Part shown: positions 45,012 to 53,234 of the stretch, in pieces | Layout: each line of letters begins with the position of its first letter | Position numbering within the stretch: the first letter of the stretch is position 1 | Assembly: GCF_000382425.1 (NCBI RefSeq) | Contig: NZ_KB908306.1 | Coordinates: forward strand, 1 to 64,000 | DNA length: 64,000 nucleotides | Direction: 5' to 3' | Origin: Empedobacter brevis NBRC 14943 = ATCC 43319 | Lineage (GTDB): Bacteria > Bacteroidota > Bacteroidia > Flavobacteriales > Weeksellaceae | Translations under genes and position numbers: made by a program | The notes under the pieces: generated by a model | The model's database searches: none | What the model saw: the letters and a program-made list of their open reading frames with translations, nothing else | What the model was told of the DNA's origin: nothing

Positions 45012-45752
45012 ATGAGACAGATTAAAAACATTCCAACCATCACCCTTGGAATTTTAGGGTTTTATTTTTTAACAGGCTGTTCTTGCGGAAACAAATTGAC
45101 AAGCTGTCCCGATGGTAGACCTGTTAGCTTTCCTAAAAATGAAAAGTGTGCAAAGAAGTATTATGAAGATGCAGTAAAGAACTTAGATGTTAATTTAAAG
45201 GCCACAGTTAATGTTATTGAACAAGTAACTGTCGGCGTTGATAATTTAGGTGTCAAAACTGAAGCAAAACTACTTAAAGATAAGTTAGACAATGAAACAA
45301 TAAGGCTTCAAGAGACTTTAAAAGCTTCGTTTCTAGCTTTAAGGAGCGATCCTTGTGGAAATGGGGAAAGACATTATAAAATAATTGAGGCTGTTAATGA
45401 CAAAAACTATAAACTTCAAGAAATTAAACAAAACTTACTTAATACTTCAACAGTTGAACAAAAACAAGAAACTTTAGGTGGGTATGCCAGAGGTAAAGAG
45501 GATGGTAAAAATATGAGAATTTTAGTAAAAGCTATTGAAAAATACTATACTGACAATCAGAAATACCCTGCAACACTTTCTGATTTGAATATAAATGATG
45601 TCCTTTTAAAATTGGGAAATAGTAGACTTGATTATAAGTTGAATAACGAGAACTCATTTCTTTTAATATTTGCGGGTGAAGACTATTTATTGCATACTTC
45701 AGATGATAAAGTCTATAAAGGCATAAATGAAAACACAGAACAACCAAACTAA
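45012..45752 (+). CDS. Lipoprotein with a pseudopilin-like C-terminal segment
   Basis: A 246-residue protein. The lipobox LTGC at ~22-25 makes it a likely lipoprotein (Cys25), followed by a Cys-containing segment and a long helical region (KNLDVNLKATVNVIEQVT to KLQEIKQNLL). The C-terminal ~75 residues (LVKAIEKYYTDNQKYPATLSDL ... LDYKLNNENSFLLIFAGEDY) resemble the globular end of type II secretion pseudopilins (GspG-like), without the prepilin helix. It stands alone, followed by a hairpin. Function unknown. Confidence 0.6.
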   Translation: MRQIKNIPTITLGILGFYFLTGCSCGNKLTSCPDGRPVSFPKNEKCAKKYYEDAVKNLDVNLKATVNVIEQVTVGVDNLGVKTEAKLLKDKLDNETIRLQETLKASFLALRSDPCGNGERHYKIIEAVNDKNYKLQEIKQNLLNTSTVEQKQETLGGYARGKEDGKNMRILVKAIEKYYTDNQKYPATLSDLNINDVLLKLGNSRLDYKLNNENSFLLIFAGEDYLLHTSDDKVYKGINENTEQPN

Positions 45753-45874
45753 TAAGCTACAACTATTAAAAGTTGTGTTTTAGACTAGCTAAATTAAAGT
45801 ATTAAAATTTTAAATATCAATCCATTAATTCAAACACTACACATCTTCCATTCAAAGATAGTGTAGAAAATATC

Positions 45875-45911
45875 CATGCAATTCTGTTTATTTATATAAT
45901 AGAATTGCATG
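45875..45911 (+). terminator. Hairpin after the 45-kb lipoprotein gene
   Basis: Perfect 11-bp arms CATGCAATTCT / AGAATTGCATG with a 15-base loop. The T-tract after it is weak, so termination is likely but not certain. Confidence 0.5.
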
Positions 45912-46104
45912 AATATTTTAATTAGATACCGTGGATAAGAAAACTAATAAACTAATGAAACTATTTCGTAGAAAGAAAATGGCAAATGAAACCACAAATC
46001 TGGATACACTTATCCTGCAAAAAACCTCGCAACCTGTTTGGTAAAATGTGGAGTGGAGTGTGTGGAGTGGAGCATTTTGACAAAGTGGTTGCACCACTTT
46101 AACC

Positions 46105-46156
46105 TGCGAAAATGTGTTTCCGACCATAGGAAGGAATTACATTTTTGGCGTTCGAT
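46105..46156. repeat. 52-base repeat, copy 1
   Basis: Matches 47722-47773 in about 44 of 52 bases, in the same orientation (core GACCATAGGAAGGAATTAC against GACCAAAGGAAGGAATTGC). A fragment, GACCATAGGAA, recurs at 53066. Confidence 0.65.
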
Positions 46157-46182
46157 AGAAAGAATGCTTATTTAGAAAAGAT

Positions 46183-46220
46183 TTAAAAAAAGCGATAGAA
46201 AATAATTTCCTATCGCTTTA
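46183..46220 (-). terminator. Terminator after the DUF6876 gene
   Basis: Arms AAAGCGATAG / CTATCGCTTT; on the minus strand a run of T follows. Confidence 0.85.
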
Positions 46221-46250
46221 TAACTATACATTGTGAGGTTTCTGTAAGTA

Positions 46251-46610
46251 TTAATGTTCACTTGGAAGCAATAATACATTCCCTTCTTTCCAAATTGTAA
46301 ATTCACTGAAGAAGAAATCAGAAAATTCAATATTTTGAATTATTAGAATATTGTTATTTCCATCTGTTGCAGAAAGTTTGAATTTGGTATCTTTTACCCT
46401 TTCTATTTTCCATACCTGGAATTCTTCTTTTTTAAACTTTGTTTCAAATTGATAAGAAGTTATGCAGTCCATGAACCAATAACATTTTTCTTCATCGGCA
46501 ATGGTTTTCACTCCATCTGTTAAAATGATTCCGAACATATAGGGATAGTAAGATTCTGTTCCTAAAAATTCGTTATAAAATTCATTTGCTGAAATACTTG
46601 GATTTTTCAT
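46251..46610 (-). CDS. DUF6876-family protein
   Basis: A 119-residue protein with the DUF6876 pattern: FYNEFLGTESYYPYMF, LTDGVKTIADEEKCYWFMDCI, FQVWKIERV, LSATDGNNNILIIQNIEFSDFF and the ending GNVLLLPSEH. The family is common in Bacteroidota conjugative elements and its function is unknown. The terminator follows the stop by about 30 bases. Confidence 0.75.
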   Translation of the reverse strand: MKNPSISANEFYNEFLGTESYYPYMFGIILTDGVKTIADEEKCYWFMDCITSYQFETKFKKEEFQVWKIERVKDTKFKLSATDGNNNILIIQNIEFSDFFFSEFTIWKEGNVLLLPSEH

Positions 46611-47054
46611 AATTCGAAAATTTTTAATTGTTAATAATTGTTTTCTACGATGAACACCATTCGCTTGTTCTTGTTTTTGAATTATTTTTCAGAAATGTCA
46701 ATGAACGCTTTACTTTTTTATCTGAACGGTGTGTCGTTTTTCATTGCTTTTTGACGATAGAAATTTCGATTTTGAACAATACCGTAATGGAAGCATGGAA
46801 TGAAGGCTGGGAAATCTTTTTGTCCACAGGATTTAGGAGTGTCTGAAAAAATTATTGGAACAAAGTGGAGGTCATTTTTTATAGAAACCCAAAAAGATTT
46901 TTTTGTGCAAAAACGAGATTTATAATTTTGCAAACTGAAAACGGCGCTACCGCGCAGCTATTAAAAAAAAGTGGTAATGCCGGGTGATAAAATCAAAAAC
47001 ACACAAATGATTATCTTTATTTGTACATTTAGATTCTTAACCAATAAAAATACC
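46611..47054. other. Gap holding direct-repeat copy C
   Basis: 444 bases without a gene. The notable content is the ~95-base direct repeat at 46811-46905. The remainder shows nothing recognisable. Confidence 0.5.
46811..46905. repeat. ~95-base direct repeat, copy 1 (left of the PRTRC module)
   Basis: From GAAATCTTTTTGTCCACAGG through GATTTAGGAGTGTC, ATTATTGGAACAAAGTGGAG and TAGAAACCCAAAAAGATTTT. It matches 53141-53234 with fewer than ten differences, in the same orientation. Read as protein (EIFLSxGFRSV) it has a stop here but not in the other copy. Confidence 0.85.
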
Positions 47055-47594
47055 ATGAAGAAAATTTTACTTTTATCAGCATTATCAATTGTATCATTAG
47101 GATATAGCCAGACGAATTGCGATACGCTAAAAAAAGAAAACGAAAATTTACAATCAGCAAACAAAACTTTGATTTCGGAAAATGATTATCTGAAAAAAGT
47201 TCTTGACATTAATCATCCCAGTGTTGAAGTAGAAAAAGAGAATTCCGTATTCAAAATAACGAAAATAACTGGTAATAAGGCTGAAAAACAGATTACTGTT
47301 ACATTTCTTATTGAAGCAAAAGATGAGAACAAAAAAATGACTATTGAAGATATTGTTATTGTAGATATTGAGGGAAATGAATATAAAATTGATCTTTATA
47401 AATCGAGCAGAACATACCCTGAATTAGCATTAGATGTACCTCTCAAATTAACTTTTTCATTTAAAGAGATAGAAGGAGAACCTTTATATATTAAAATATT
47501 CAGATTCAGAACTACATCACAACCTGAAAGAAATTTATTCGAGAAGAAAAGAGCAGATTTAGAATTCAGGGACTTAAAAGTTCTTTGGAATTAA
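47055..47594 (+). CDS. Secreted coiled-coil protein of unknown function
   Basis: About 179 residues from ATG at 47055. The signal peptide (MKKILLLSALSIVSLGYSQ) is followed by a short coiled coil (TLKKENENLQSANKTLISEND) and then a beta-rich domain (FKITKITGNKAEKQITVTFLIE ... EDIVIVDIEGNEYKID). Upstream in-frame codons to 46971 lie in repeat-rich DNA, and the signal peptide fixes the start. It reads on the opposite strand to the PRTRC genes and sits just inside the left direct repeat. Cargo; function unknown. Confidence 0.65.
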   Translation: MKKILLLSALSIVSLGYSQTNCDTLKKENENLQSANKTLISENDYLKKVLDINHPSVEVEKENSVFKITKITGNKAEKQITVTFLIEAKDENKKMTIEDIVIVDIEGNEYKIDLYKSSRTYPELALDVPLKLTFSFKEIEGEPLYIKIFRFRTTSQPERNLFEKKRADLEFRDLKVLWN

Positions 47595-47721
47595 TCTTTA
47601 ATGATTCACTTTAGACATTGATTTATAAAATCAACTCATTTACTTCGCAACTTCTTTTCCAAAACATTCCTTGTCAAAGGATCGAAATGTTTTTAGAAAT
47701 ACTGTTGCATCCGTTTAAAAA

Positions 47722-47773
47722 TGCAAAAATGCGTTTACGACCAAAGGAAGGAATTGCATTTTTGCCGCCCGAT
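47722..47773. repeat. 52-base repeat, copy 2
   Basis: Second copy of the 46105-46156 repeat, just after the 3' end of the ThiF gene. Confidence 0.65.
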
Positions 47774-47779
47774 TTTTTA

Positions 47780-48595
47780 TCAGGCGACTTTTATGGGTTG
47801 GGTACGGAAACCTTTCAGATTGTGAAAAAATCCTCTGTATTGGGTCATTCCATTGCGGAATAAGTTCCATAATAGTGAACAACCCATCTGTGTAATAGAA
47901 GAATTGATAAATAAATCCTGTTTTTCCAATGCTTCGGCAAGTGAACAACTTGGGCTATTGTCCAGCTCTTCGGATTGCTTCAGCAAATCCCCAAATTCTT
48001 CGGTAACAAATGGCAGGCTTGCCACCGTTTCGTACTTTTCGGAATTGGGTTGTTTGATAGTTCCTATTGTAGATAGTAGCACTTGCCCTGTGTGTTGACT
48101 GTTTCCGTAATCGAGCCAATATTTGGGTTCATCCCTGTTGTGTAGGTGTTTGCCCATCGCTATAAGCATTTCGGCAATGTCAAACCGCGCCTGTACACTG
48201 TCCACACAGGTAATATAAATGGTTGCTTTTGCGTTTTCGGGAAGTTCTCCCAACGCATTGCGTCCAAACTTTTGGGTTTCGGCTTTCCAGTTTGTTCCCA
48301 TAAAACGGTTGACACGGTTTATCAAGGCAACGGATTTGTACAAGCCTATTTCACTTGGAGCAAATCGCTGTCTGCCCAAATTGGCGGTAGTAATAACATC
48401 ATCGTCCCACAAACGAACCTGCAAGCCTGCGTGTCCCAATTCAATTAAGCTGTGGTTCATTTCCATTAAAGCTGTCAAAACCTTTGAGCCTGTGCCACCA
48501 GCACCGATAAGGTTTACCGTAATCGGGTTGGTCGGACTAATCAGGTAATTGTCCGTAAAATGGACTTTTGCTTTTTCTGTATTCATTGTTTCCAT
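47780..48595 (-). CDS. PRTRC-system ThiF-family protein
   Basis: About 271 residues with a ThiF/E1-like adenylyltransferase fold. Nucleotide-binding motif VNLIGAGGTGSKVLTALMEM, then LWDDDVITTANLGRQRFAPSEIGLYKS, the pattern of E1-type enzymes that adenylate a ubiquitin-like C-terminus. In PRTRC modules this protein is encoded with proteins B, C and E; its substrate is unknown. Start ATG at 48595 overlaps the stop of protein B (ATGA); a GTG one codon earlier is also open. Last gene of the minus-strand PRTRC operon. Confidence 0.88.
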   Translation of the reverse strand: METMNTEKAKVHFTDNYLISPTNPITVNLIGAGGTGSKVLTALMEMNHSLIELGHAGLQVRLWDDDVITTANLGRQRFAPSEIGLYKSVALINRVNRFMGTNWKAETQKFGRNALGELPENAKATIYITCVDSVQARFDIAEMLIAMGKHLHNRDEPKYWLDYGNSQHTGQVLLSTIGTIKQPNSEKYETVASLPFVTEEFGDLLKQSEELDNSPSCSLAEALEKQDLFINSSITQMGCSLLWNLFRNGMTQYRGFFHNLKGFRTQPIKVA

Positions 48596-49308
48596 CACAA
48601 TAGATTTTTAAGGGTTTTGTTATTCGGTTTTAACACTTCCTTTGGAAAGGCTTCATCTGTCTGTATCAGCTTTTTCCAAAGGGTTACACAATTGCCTTTT
48701 ATCGGATTATGATTTCCCAACAAATGACTGAAATAGCTGTTAAAAAAATAGGTTTCCCATGCTTGTGTAAATTCTTCCACCGAAGCGGAATTTTTGATGT
48801 TTACATCTACCGTTCCCATACAGACCTTGCCGTCTTCGTACATATTGAAAAAAGGAGCATGATACAATTCGCTGTTTTCGGTCGGTCGCCTGTCAGTTGT
48901 CATAGCAAATACGCTCAAACTATTCTTAGTTGCTTTCCAAAGCATGGGCGGTACTTGTGCTTTTCCGTTGGGAATTTGCAGACTATCCACAAAATACAAT
49001 TGTCTTTGCTGTGCTGTTGTGTACCATATCACGGTACCGTTGCCCGAATTGATATGCAGAATGCTGATCGGTAAAATACCGTTAGGTTGTAAAAATGCCC
49101 TGTCCGCTGTATGTAACGACTTCGCCAATGCATTGGCTTCCTGTACAGTCAACGGGTGGGCATTTACAGGGTTTCCGTTAGTATCCATATCAAAATGCTC
49201 CACGTACATATTAGTTGTATTCTCGTCTTTATTTTGGTAAAAAACCAAAGCGGATACTGGATGGTACAATACGCCAAAATCTTTAGTTATGTTCTTTACA
49301 TTGCTCAT
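48595..49308 (-). CDS. PRTRC system protein B
   Basis: A 237-residue protein whose sequence (FGVLYHPVSALVFYQ, LHTADRAFLQPNGILPISIL, TVIWYTTAQQRQLYF, LYHAPFFNMYEDGKVCMGTV, FFNSYFSHLLG) fits PRTRC protein B. Function unknown. It overlaps both neighbours by four bases (ATGA), so synthesis is translationally coupled with the ThiF protein and with the large protein upstream. Confidence 0.85.
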   Translation of the reverse strand: MSNVKNITKDFGVLYHPVSALVFYQNKDENTTNMYVEHFDMDTNGNPVNAHPLTVQEANALAKSLHTADRAFLQPNGILPISILHINSGNGTVIWYTTAQQRQLYFVDSLQIPNGKAQVPPMLWKATKNSLSVFAMTTDRRPTENSELYHAPFFNMYEDGKVCMGTVDVNIKNSASVEEFTQAWETYFFNSYFSHLLGNHNPIKGNCVTLWKKLIQTDEAFPKEVLKPNNKTLKNLL

Positions 49309-50477
49309 TTTAATTCTTCTTTAAATTCATATAGTAAACTGCATAATTCGTCTAACAAGACAAATAACCGTTTTTCAAAATCAAAATCGTTGCCTGCTAT
49401 CCTGCTTCCATCAATGGCTTTATAAATGGTAGGTTCATCTATTGCTCCGCACTCGTTAAACTCGTTGTTAATACAGTCTTTCATGCTGTCGTATAGCCAC
49501 CCTTCGGTATCTGCACAAAAAGAGATGTATTTTTCCATACGGATAGTTTCGCTGTCGTACAAGTCATTATAAGGATCTGTTTCACGGATTGGCTCATTTC
49601 TGAAAATACGCGCTGTCGGATATTCCGTATAAAGGGCAAAAGCATTACAGGCTATACGCCAACATTCGTGGTCAAACGTATCACGAGGTTTAAATTGGCG
49701 CAGACGTTGTTCAAAGATTTTTAAATTGACAGGATTGCTAATCTTTCGTAACATCTTGTCACCAACTTGCTCCGATTTTCTTAACTCGCTTTTGCAGTTC
49801 TCCGTGTCCTCGTCATCTTCCTGCTCTATCCAATCATTGTGCGTTTCATAGTGCCAATACAGATAACTTTCTTCCTGTCTGTAATAAGGTATATCAGCTA
49901 TACGGTACAGGTAGCTGAAAACCGATAGCAATAAGTGTGCATTCTTTTTTTTCTTTGGATATGCAAGCATTTGAAAAAGAGGAATAACAGGAATGTAATA
50001 CAGCGTGGCATATGTATCGTAGACTTCCTTTTTCGCCAAAAATGTTTTTCTTCTGCTTTTTGCCAAATACAGATTATCCCAATTCTTCACTGTACGTTTT
50101 AGTTTTGTTTGCATATTACACATTGCTAAAGCTACATTATAGGGATAATTAAATGCCTGTGTACACATTGGCTCAATGCTATAACTTTTGGCAACTTTGA
50201 AAAGGGACGTATAAAAATCTCTCTCCATTTTTGTGGATTGCTGACAAGCCTGTACAGATTGCTCTATTTTCAGTTTAGGCAGAAAGGTACACTTTAGAAA
50301 ACCATCGGTAACATGGCTATCGGTACGGATTTCTGCTTGTCTTTCTGCACTTCGTTTGTATCTTTTGGCTTTTGCATCCAATTTGCGAACTCGTTTAACT
50401 GGCGGTGTAGCTGTTGTTGTCGTGGCTGTTCGGGCAATCTGATAATCCCCGATATGATGTTGCGTTGCATAGTTCAT
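49305..50477 (-). CDS. Large PRTRC-associated protein of unknown function
   Basis: A 390-residue protein with a low-complexity basic N-terminus (Thr/Ala then Lys/Arg-rich, residues ~15-50) and a largely helical body with many Cys, Tyr and Trp (MLAYPKKKKNAHLLLSVF, YRQEESYLYWHYETHNDWIEQED). It takes the position where some PRTRC modules encode protein F, but I cannot confirm homology. The basic tract could bind nucleic acid. Coupled to protein B by an ATGA overlap. Confidence 0.65.
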   Translation of the reverse strand: MNYATQHHIGDYQIARTATTTTATPPVKRVRKLDAKAKRYKRSAERQAEIRTDSHVTDGFLKCTFLPKLKIEQSVQACQQSTKMERDFYTSLFKVAKSYSIEPMCTQAFNYPYNVALAMCNMQTKLKRTVKNWDNLYLAKSRRKTFLAKKEVYDTYATLYYIPVIPLFQMLAYPKKKKNAHLLLSVFSYLYRIADIPYYRQEESYLYWHYETHNDWIEQEDDEDTENCKSELRKSEQVGDKMLRKISNPVNLKIFEQRLRQFKPRDTFDHECWRIACNAFALYTEYPTARIFRNEPIRETDPYNDLYDSETIRMEKYISFCADTEGWLYDSMKDCINNEFNECGAIDEPTIYKAIDGSRIAGNDFDFEKRLFVLLDELCSLLYEFKEELK

Positions 50478-50494
50478 CGTTTTACAATTTTGAT

Positions 50495-50713
50495 TTATCC
50501 TTTTGTTCCCATCACACTTTCAAATTGATACTGTACTGTATCGTCTTTGATTTGTGGTGCAGAAATTTTTGCCGTTGTGAGTATCGGGTACATATTGGCG
50601 TAGAAATTCAGTACGGCTTCCACACTCCAACGTGGTTCGGGGTCGGTCAGTCTAATGTCCTGTCCTTTATCTTTGAGTATAAATACTCTCTCTAATTGCG
50701 TTGCTAATAACAT
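50495..50713 (-). CDS. PRTRC system protein C
   Basis: A 72-residue protein: VFILKDKGQDIRLTDPEPRWSVEAVLNFYANMYPILTTA and the tail with VMGTKG. It fits the PRTRC protein C family, which has the size and beta-grasp-like look of a ubiquitin-like partner for the ThiF enzyme; that link is inference. It lies 17 bases from the downstream gene. Confidence 0.85.
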   Translation of the reverse strand: MLLATQLERVFILKDKGQDIRLTDPEPRWSVEAVLNFYANMYPILTTAKISAPQIKDDTVQYQFESVMGTKG

Positions 50714-50731
50714 ACTATTCTGATTTGGCTG

Positions 50732-51361
50732 TTAATACTCTTGTTCATTCTCGTAATACACATCCTCGTCTTCGCTTTCGGGGTACTGGGGATAAAGTGC
50801 TTCTTTATTCGGTTCGGATGGATTTGGCGTTGTTTCATGTTCCATTGTACCGAATAGGTTGGGTTCAAATTTTGCGGAAAGTGCTGACCTGCGTTTTCGC
50901 AATATTTCCGCATGTTCGGGATAATAGGCAGGTTCAGGTACAGCCGACCAAGCTTTTCTATATTCTCCTGATTTTTCGAGTTCGTCCGCTTTTTTCATGG
51001 CTTCCGCAAATTTTTTGTCTTTGGTTTCCTGATCCTTTTTCTGCTTATCGGTTTTACCCTTTTCCATTGCAGAATGCTTTTTGGTTTCTTCGACTTGTTT
51101 CAGAAATTTTTCCATATCCACCATTACACCCGAAACGGTTTTGATAGGTGCTTTTATCTGCTCAAAAAATCCCTCGTCAAATTCCTGTGGTGTGGCGTTA
51201 AATGTCAATGGTGGAATACCGTTTTTTGCCTTATCTCCACATTGCTCATTGTTGAGCAATACCGATACGATTAGATTATTTTCTGCTCCTTTGGAAATGT
51301 TTAGTCGCAATACTCCCGTAAAATCCAACTGTGCTATCTGATTAAAAAAATTAGTGTTCAT
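50732..51361 (-). CDS. PRTRC system protein E
   Basis: A 209-residue protein. Residues 1-~115 (MNTNFFNQIAQLDFTGVLRLN, PPLTFNATPQEFDEGFF, VSGVMVDMEKFLKQVEETKK) are the conserved protein E domain. The C-terminal half is lysine/glutamate-rich and then acidic (ESEDEDVYYENEQEY), typical of the family's variable tail. Function unknown. Confidence 0.88.
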   Translation of the reverse strand: MNTNFFNQIAQLDFTGVLRLNISKGAENNLIVSVLLNNEQCGDKAKNGIPPLTFNATPQEFDEGFFEQIKAPIKTVSGVMVDMEKFLKQVEETKKHSAMEKGKTDKQKKDQETKDKKFAEAMKKADELEKSGEYRKAWSAVPEPAYYPEHAEILRKRRSALSAKFEPNLFGTMEHETTPNPSEPNKEALYPQYPESEDEDVYYENEQEY

Positions 51362-51381
51362 TGTTCTGAAATTTTAATGAG

Positions 51382-51567
51382 TTATTCTTGTTCTTTAATT
51401 GCTGTCAGTTTCTCGTACATATCCGTCCAATAAGCATTCTGTCTTTTGTCGAACTCCGAAAAACTTTTGTTCTCATGGCTATATCCTGTATTGCGTTTGG
51501 CAATTTTGATTGCTTCTTTTAGGTCAATTACTTCGATTGGGCAACCGTTTAAATCCATTATTTTCAT
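51382..51567 (-). CDS. Small conserved element protein (61 aa)
   Basis: A 61-residue protein, MKIMDLNGCPIEVIDLKEAI then KRNTGYSHENKSFSEFDKRQ. No known domain. It lies in the string of small genes between ssb and PRTRC protein E, with 11-20 base gaps on each side, so it is probably translated from the same transcript. Function unknown. Confidence 0.6.
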   Translation of the reverse strand: MKIMDLNGCPIEVIDLKEAIKIAKRNTGYSHENKSFSEFDKRQNAYWTDMYEKLTAIKEQE

Positions 51568-51578
51568 AGCTATCTGTG

Positions 51579-51785
51579 TTAAAATGGTAATTTCTCAGCG
51601 GTGTAAACACCATTTTCATAATAGCCTATAAGCCGTTCCCAATTCCGTATGAAACTATTCGTGTCTACATAGTATAATTTAGTTCGGTTACAATAGATGA
51701 TGTGAATAGCTTCATCTTTGTATTGTGTTTCAAGGCTCTTGCCTTTAGCCAGACTTTTCGCTTCCTCTATTGTTTTTGCTTTCAT
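51579..51785 (-). CDS. Small element protein (68 aa)
   Basis: A 68-residue protein: MKAKTIEEAKSLAKGKSLET, IIYCNRTKLYYVDTNSFIRNWERLIGYYENG. It has an alpha-beta look and no recognised family. Eleven bases before the next small gene in the same operon. Function unknown. Confidence 0.6.
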   Translation of the reverse strand: MKAKTIEEAKSLAKGKSLETQYKDEAIHIIYCNRTKLYYVDTNSFIRNWERLIGYYENGVYTAEKLPF

Positions 51786-51835
51786 ATCAGTTGTTTTTAT
51801 AGTAGGCTACCACCATTTAAGGCGATAGCCCTTGA

Positions 51836-52126
51836 TTAAATATTTAGTATCTTTTCGGCAATTAATTTTGATTTGCAGAAATCCTCACGATACAGATGTT
51901 TATACTTTTCGATTAAATATTCCTCTGCCAAAAGTTCATTGTAATAAGGTCTTAGAATGTCTTGTGCATATTCTCGGTAAAGCTCAAACTTGGTCATTTC
52001 AAAGTCTTTAAAATATTTCTTCGCCAACTTAATCCCGAAATTGCATCTTTTGATTGCCACTCTTATTCTCATGTGTTCTAATAAGCTATCTTGCATGTGT
52101 TCGCTTAATACTGTTGTCTTTTTCAT
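51836..52126 (-). CDS. Small helical element protein (96 aa)
   Basis: A 96-residue, mostly helical, lysine- and tyrosine-rich protein (MRIRVAIKRCNFGIKLAKKYF, YREYAQDILRPYYNELLAEEYL). No family recognised. Part of the ssb-to-PRTRC string of short genes. Function unknown. Confidence 0.6.
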   Translation of the reverse strand: MKKTTVLSEHMQDSLLEHMRIRVAIKRCNFGIKLAKKYFKDFEMTKFELYREYAQDILRPYYNELLAEEYLIEKYKHLYREDFCKSKLIAEKILNI

Positions 52127-52179
52127 TTCGTAATGATTTATTTTTGATGGCTACCACCGATTAAGACGGTAACCTGTGA

Positions 52180-52395
52180 TTAATTAGATTCACTTATATA
52201 AGTTCCACTCGTTTTGAAAGGATTTGTTCCCTCTGTCATTCGGATTTCCGACTTGAATATCTTGGAAATTCTTCTTGCATAGCGTATTGCAGTGGTTCTA
52301 TCACAATAAGTTTTATAATAGACTGGTGTATTCTCCCATTCCCTTGTATCTTTTCGGCTCTTGACTTGAAAATTAAATTGTGCTTGTGTTTCCAT
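52180..52395 (-). CDS. Small element protein (71 aa)
   Basis: A 71-residue protein: FNFQVKSRKDTREWENTPVYYKTYCDRTTAIRYARRISK, then EIRMTEGTNPF. It could be a small beta-alpha domain. An alternative frame over the same DNA (52236-52421) is less protein-like. No family recognised. Confidence 0.55.
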   Translation of the reverse strand: METQAQFNFQVKSRKDTREWENTPVYYKTYCDRTTAIRYARRISKIFKSEIRMTEGTNPFKTSGTYISESN

Positions 52396-52446
52396 AATTT
52401 TATTATAAAAGGCTTCTTCAAAGGAAAACAGCCTTTGGATTAAAGT

Positions 52447-52848
52447 TTAAAATGGTAAATCGTCTTCGGTTTCTTGTTCTGCTATGCTGTTATTCCCACC
52501 ATGTGCAGTAACCTTTATAGTTTCGGTTCTTTTATGACTGCTTCCATGCAGTTTGATTTTTGACGTATGGAAGTTCAATCCTGATTTAAGTTCGCCAGAT
52601 TGGTCTATCCAAGCATTACTGCTTATTCTTCCCGATAATTCTACCAAAGTACCTTTGGTAAGAAACTCAGCTATTTTTGAATTTATCCAATAAGAGCAAT
52701 TATAATAAGTGGTTAACTCTTTTCGTCCACCTTGCCTGTCTTTGTAGCTTTCATTAATAGCTACTGAAAAATTTACGACTTGTTTGTCGTTTGCAATTGT
52801 TCTGATTTCTGCATCTCTTGTAATTCTGCCAATAATTGTACTCATACT
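52447..52848 (-). CDS. ssb: Single-stranded DNA-binding protein (element-borne)
   Basis: A 133-residue SSB from ATG at 52848 (MSTIIGRITRDAEIRTI); a start at 52872 adds eight residues. The OB fold shows VVNFSVAINESYKD, YYNCSYWINSKIAEFLTKGTLVELSGRISSNAWID, and the acidic tip EDDLPF recruits replication and repair partners. It is the first gene of the PRTRC-type operon, the usual arrangement in Bacteroidota conjugative transposons, where it protects transferred single-stranded DNA. Confidence 0.92.
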   Translation of the reverse strand, partial: SMSTIIGRITRDAEIRTIANDKQVVNFSVAINESYKDRQGGRKELTTYYNCSYWINSKIAEFLTKGTLVELSGRISSNAWIDQSGELKSGLNFHTSKIKLHGSSHKRTETIKVTAHGGNNSIAEQETEDDLPF

Positions 52849-53140
52849 CTTTTGTTTAAAATGGTTAGTCATTTATTTTGTTATCTAATTTTCGAGTGAA
52901 TTGATTCGGTTTCGAGGACACTCGGCTTTTCTTTTTTAATTTTTCTCTTAATGAGAAAAACAATATTTTTTGTTGTTTTTACTTTTATTTTTTCATTGAT
53001 GTCAAAGAACGTTTGTAATAGAATTGATTCGTATAACTGAGGTTCAGGCTTTTTTCTTTGCCGATGACCATAGGAAAGTATCAGGCATACAAAACCCGAT
53101 TCGATTCCGTTTAGAAAAAACAGAATTCCGAATCGGGCTT

Positions 53141-53234
53141 GAAATCTTTTTGTCCGAAGGATTTAGGAGTGTCCGAAAAAATTATTGGAACAAAGTGGAG
53201 AGAATTTTTTTAGAAACCCAAAAAGATTTTTTTG
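53141..53234. repeat. ~95-base direct repeat, copy 2 (right of the PRTRC module)
   Basis: Counterpart of 46811-46905, same orientation. The two copies enclose a 6.2-kb segment with the whole PRTRC operon and the 47-kb secreted gene. Confidence 0.85.

Larger units (their letters stand above)
45753..46250. other. Gap with hairpin, short frame and repeats
   Basis: 498 bases: a terminator-like hairpin (45875-45911), a 29-codon plus-strand frame starting at 45956 (MKLFRRKKMANETTNLDTL and on to QPVW) that may be a gene relic, a 12-base tandem repeat TGTGGAGTGGAG (46047-46072), the first copy of a 52-base repeat (46105-46156), and the terminator of the DUF6876 gene. Confidence 0.5.

Noticed and set aside
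46047-46072. Short tandem repeat as a CRISPR or iteron array
   Set aside because: Only two copies of a 12-base unit with a two-base gap. No CRISPR-like array was noticed anywhere in the window.
47618-47863. A plus-strand frame over the end of the ThiF gene
   Set aside because: It is antisense to the ThiF 3' end and to the 52-base repeat, with no support as a protein.
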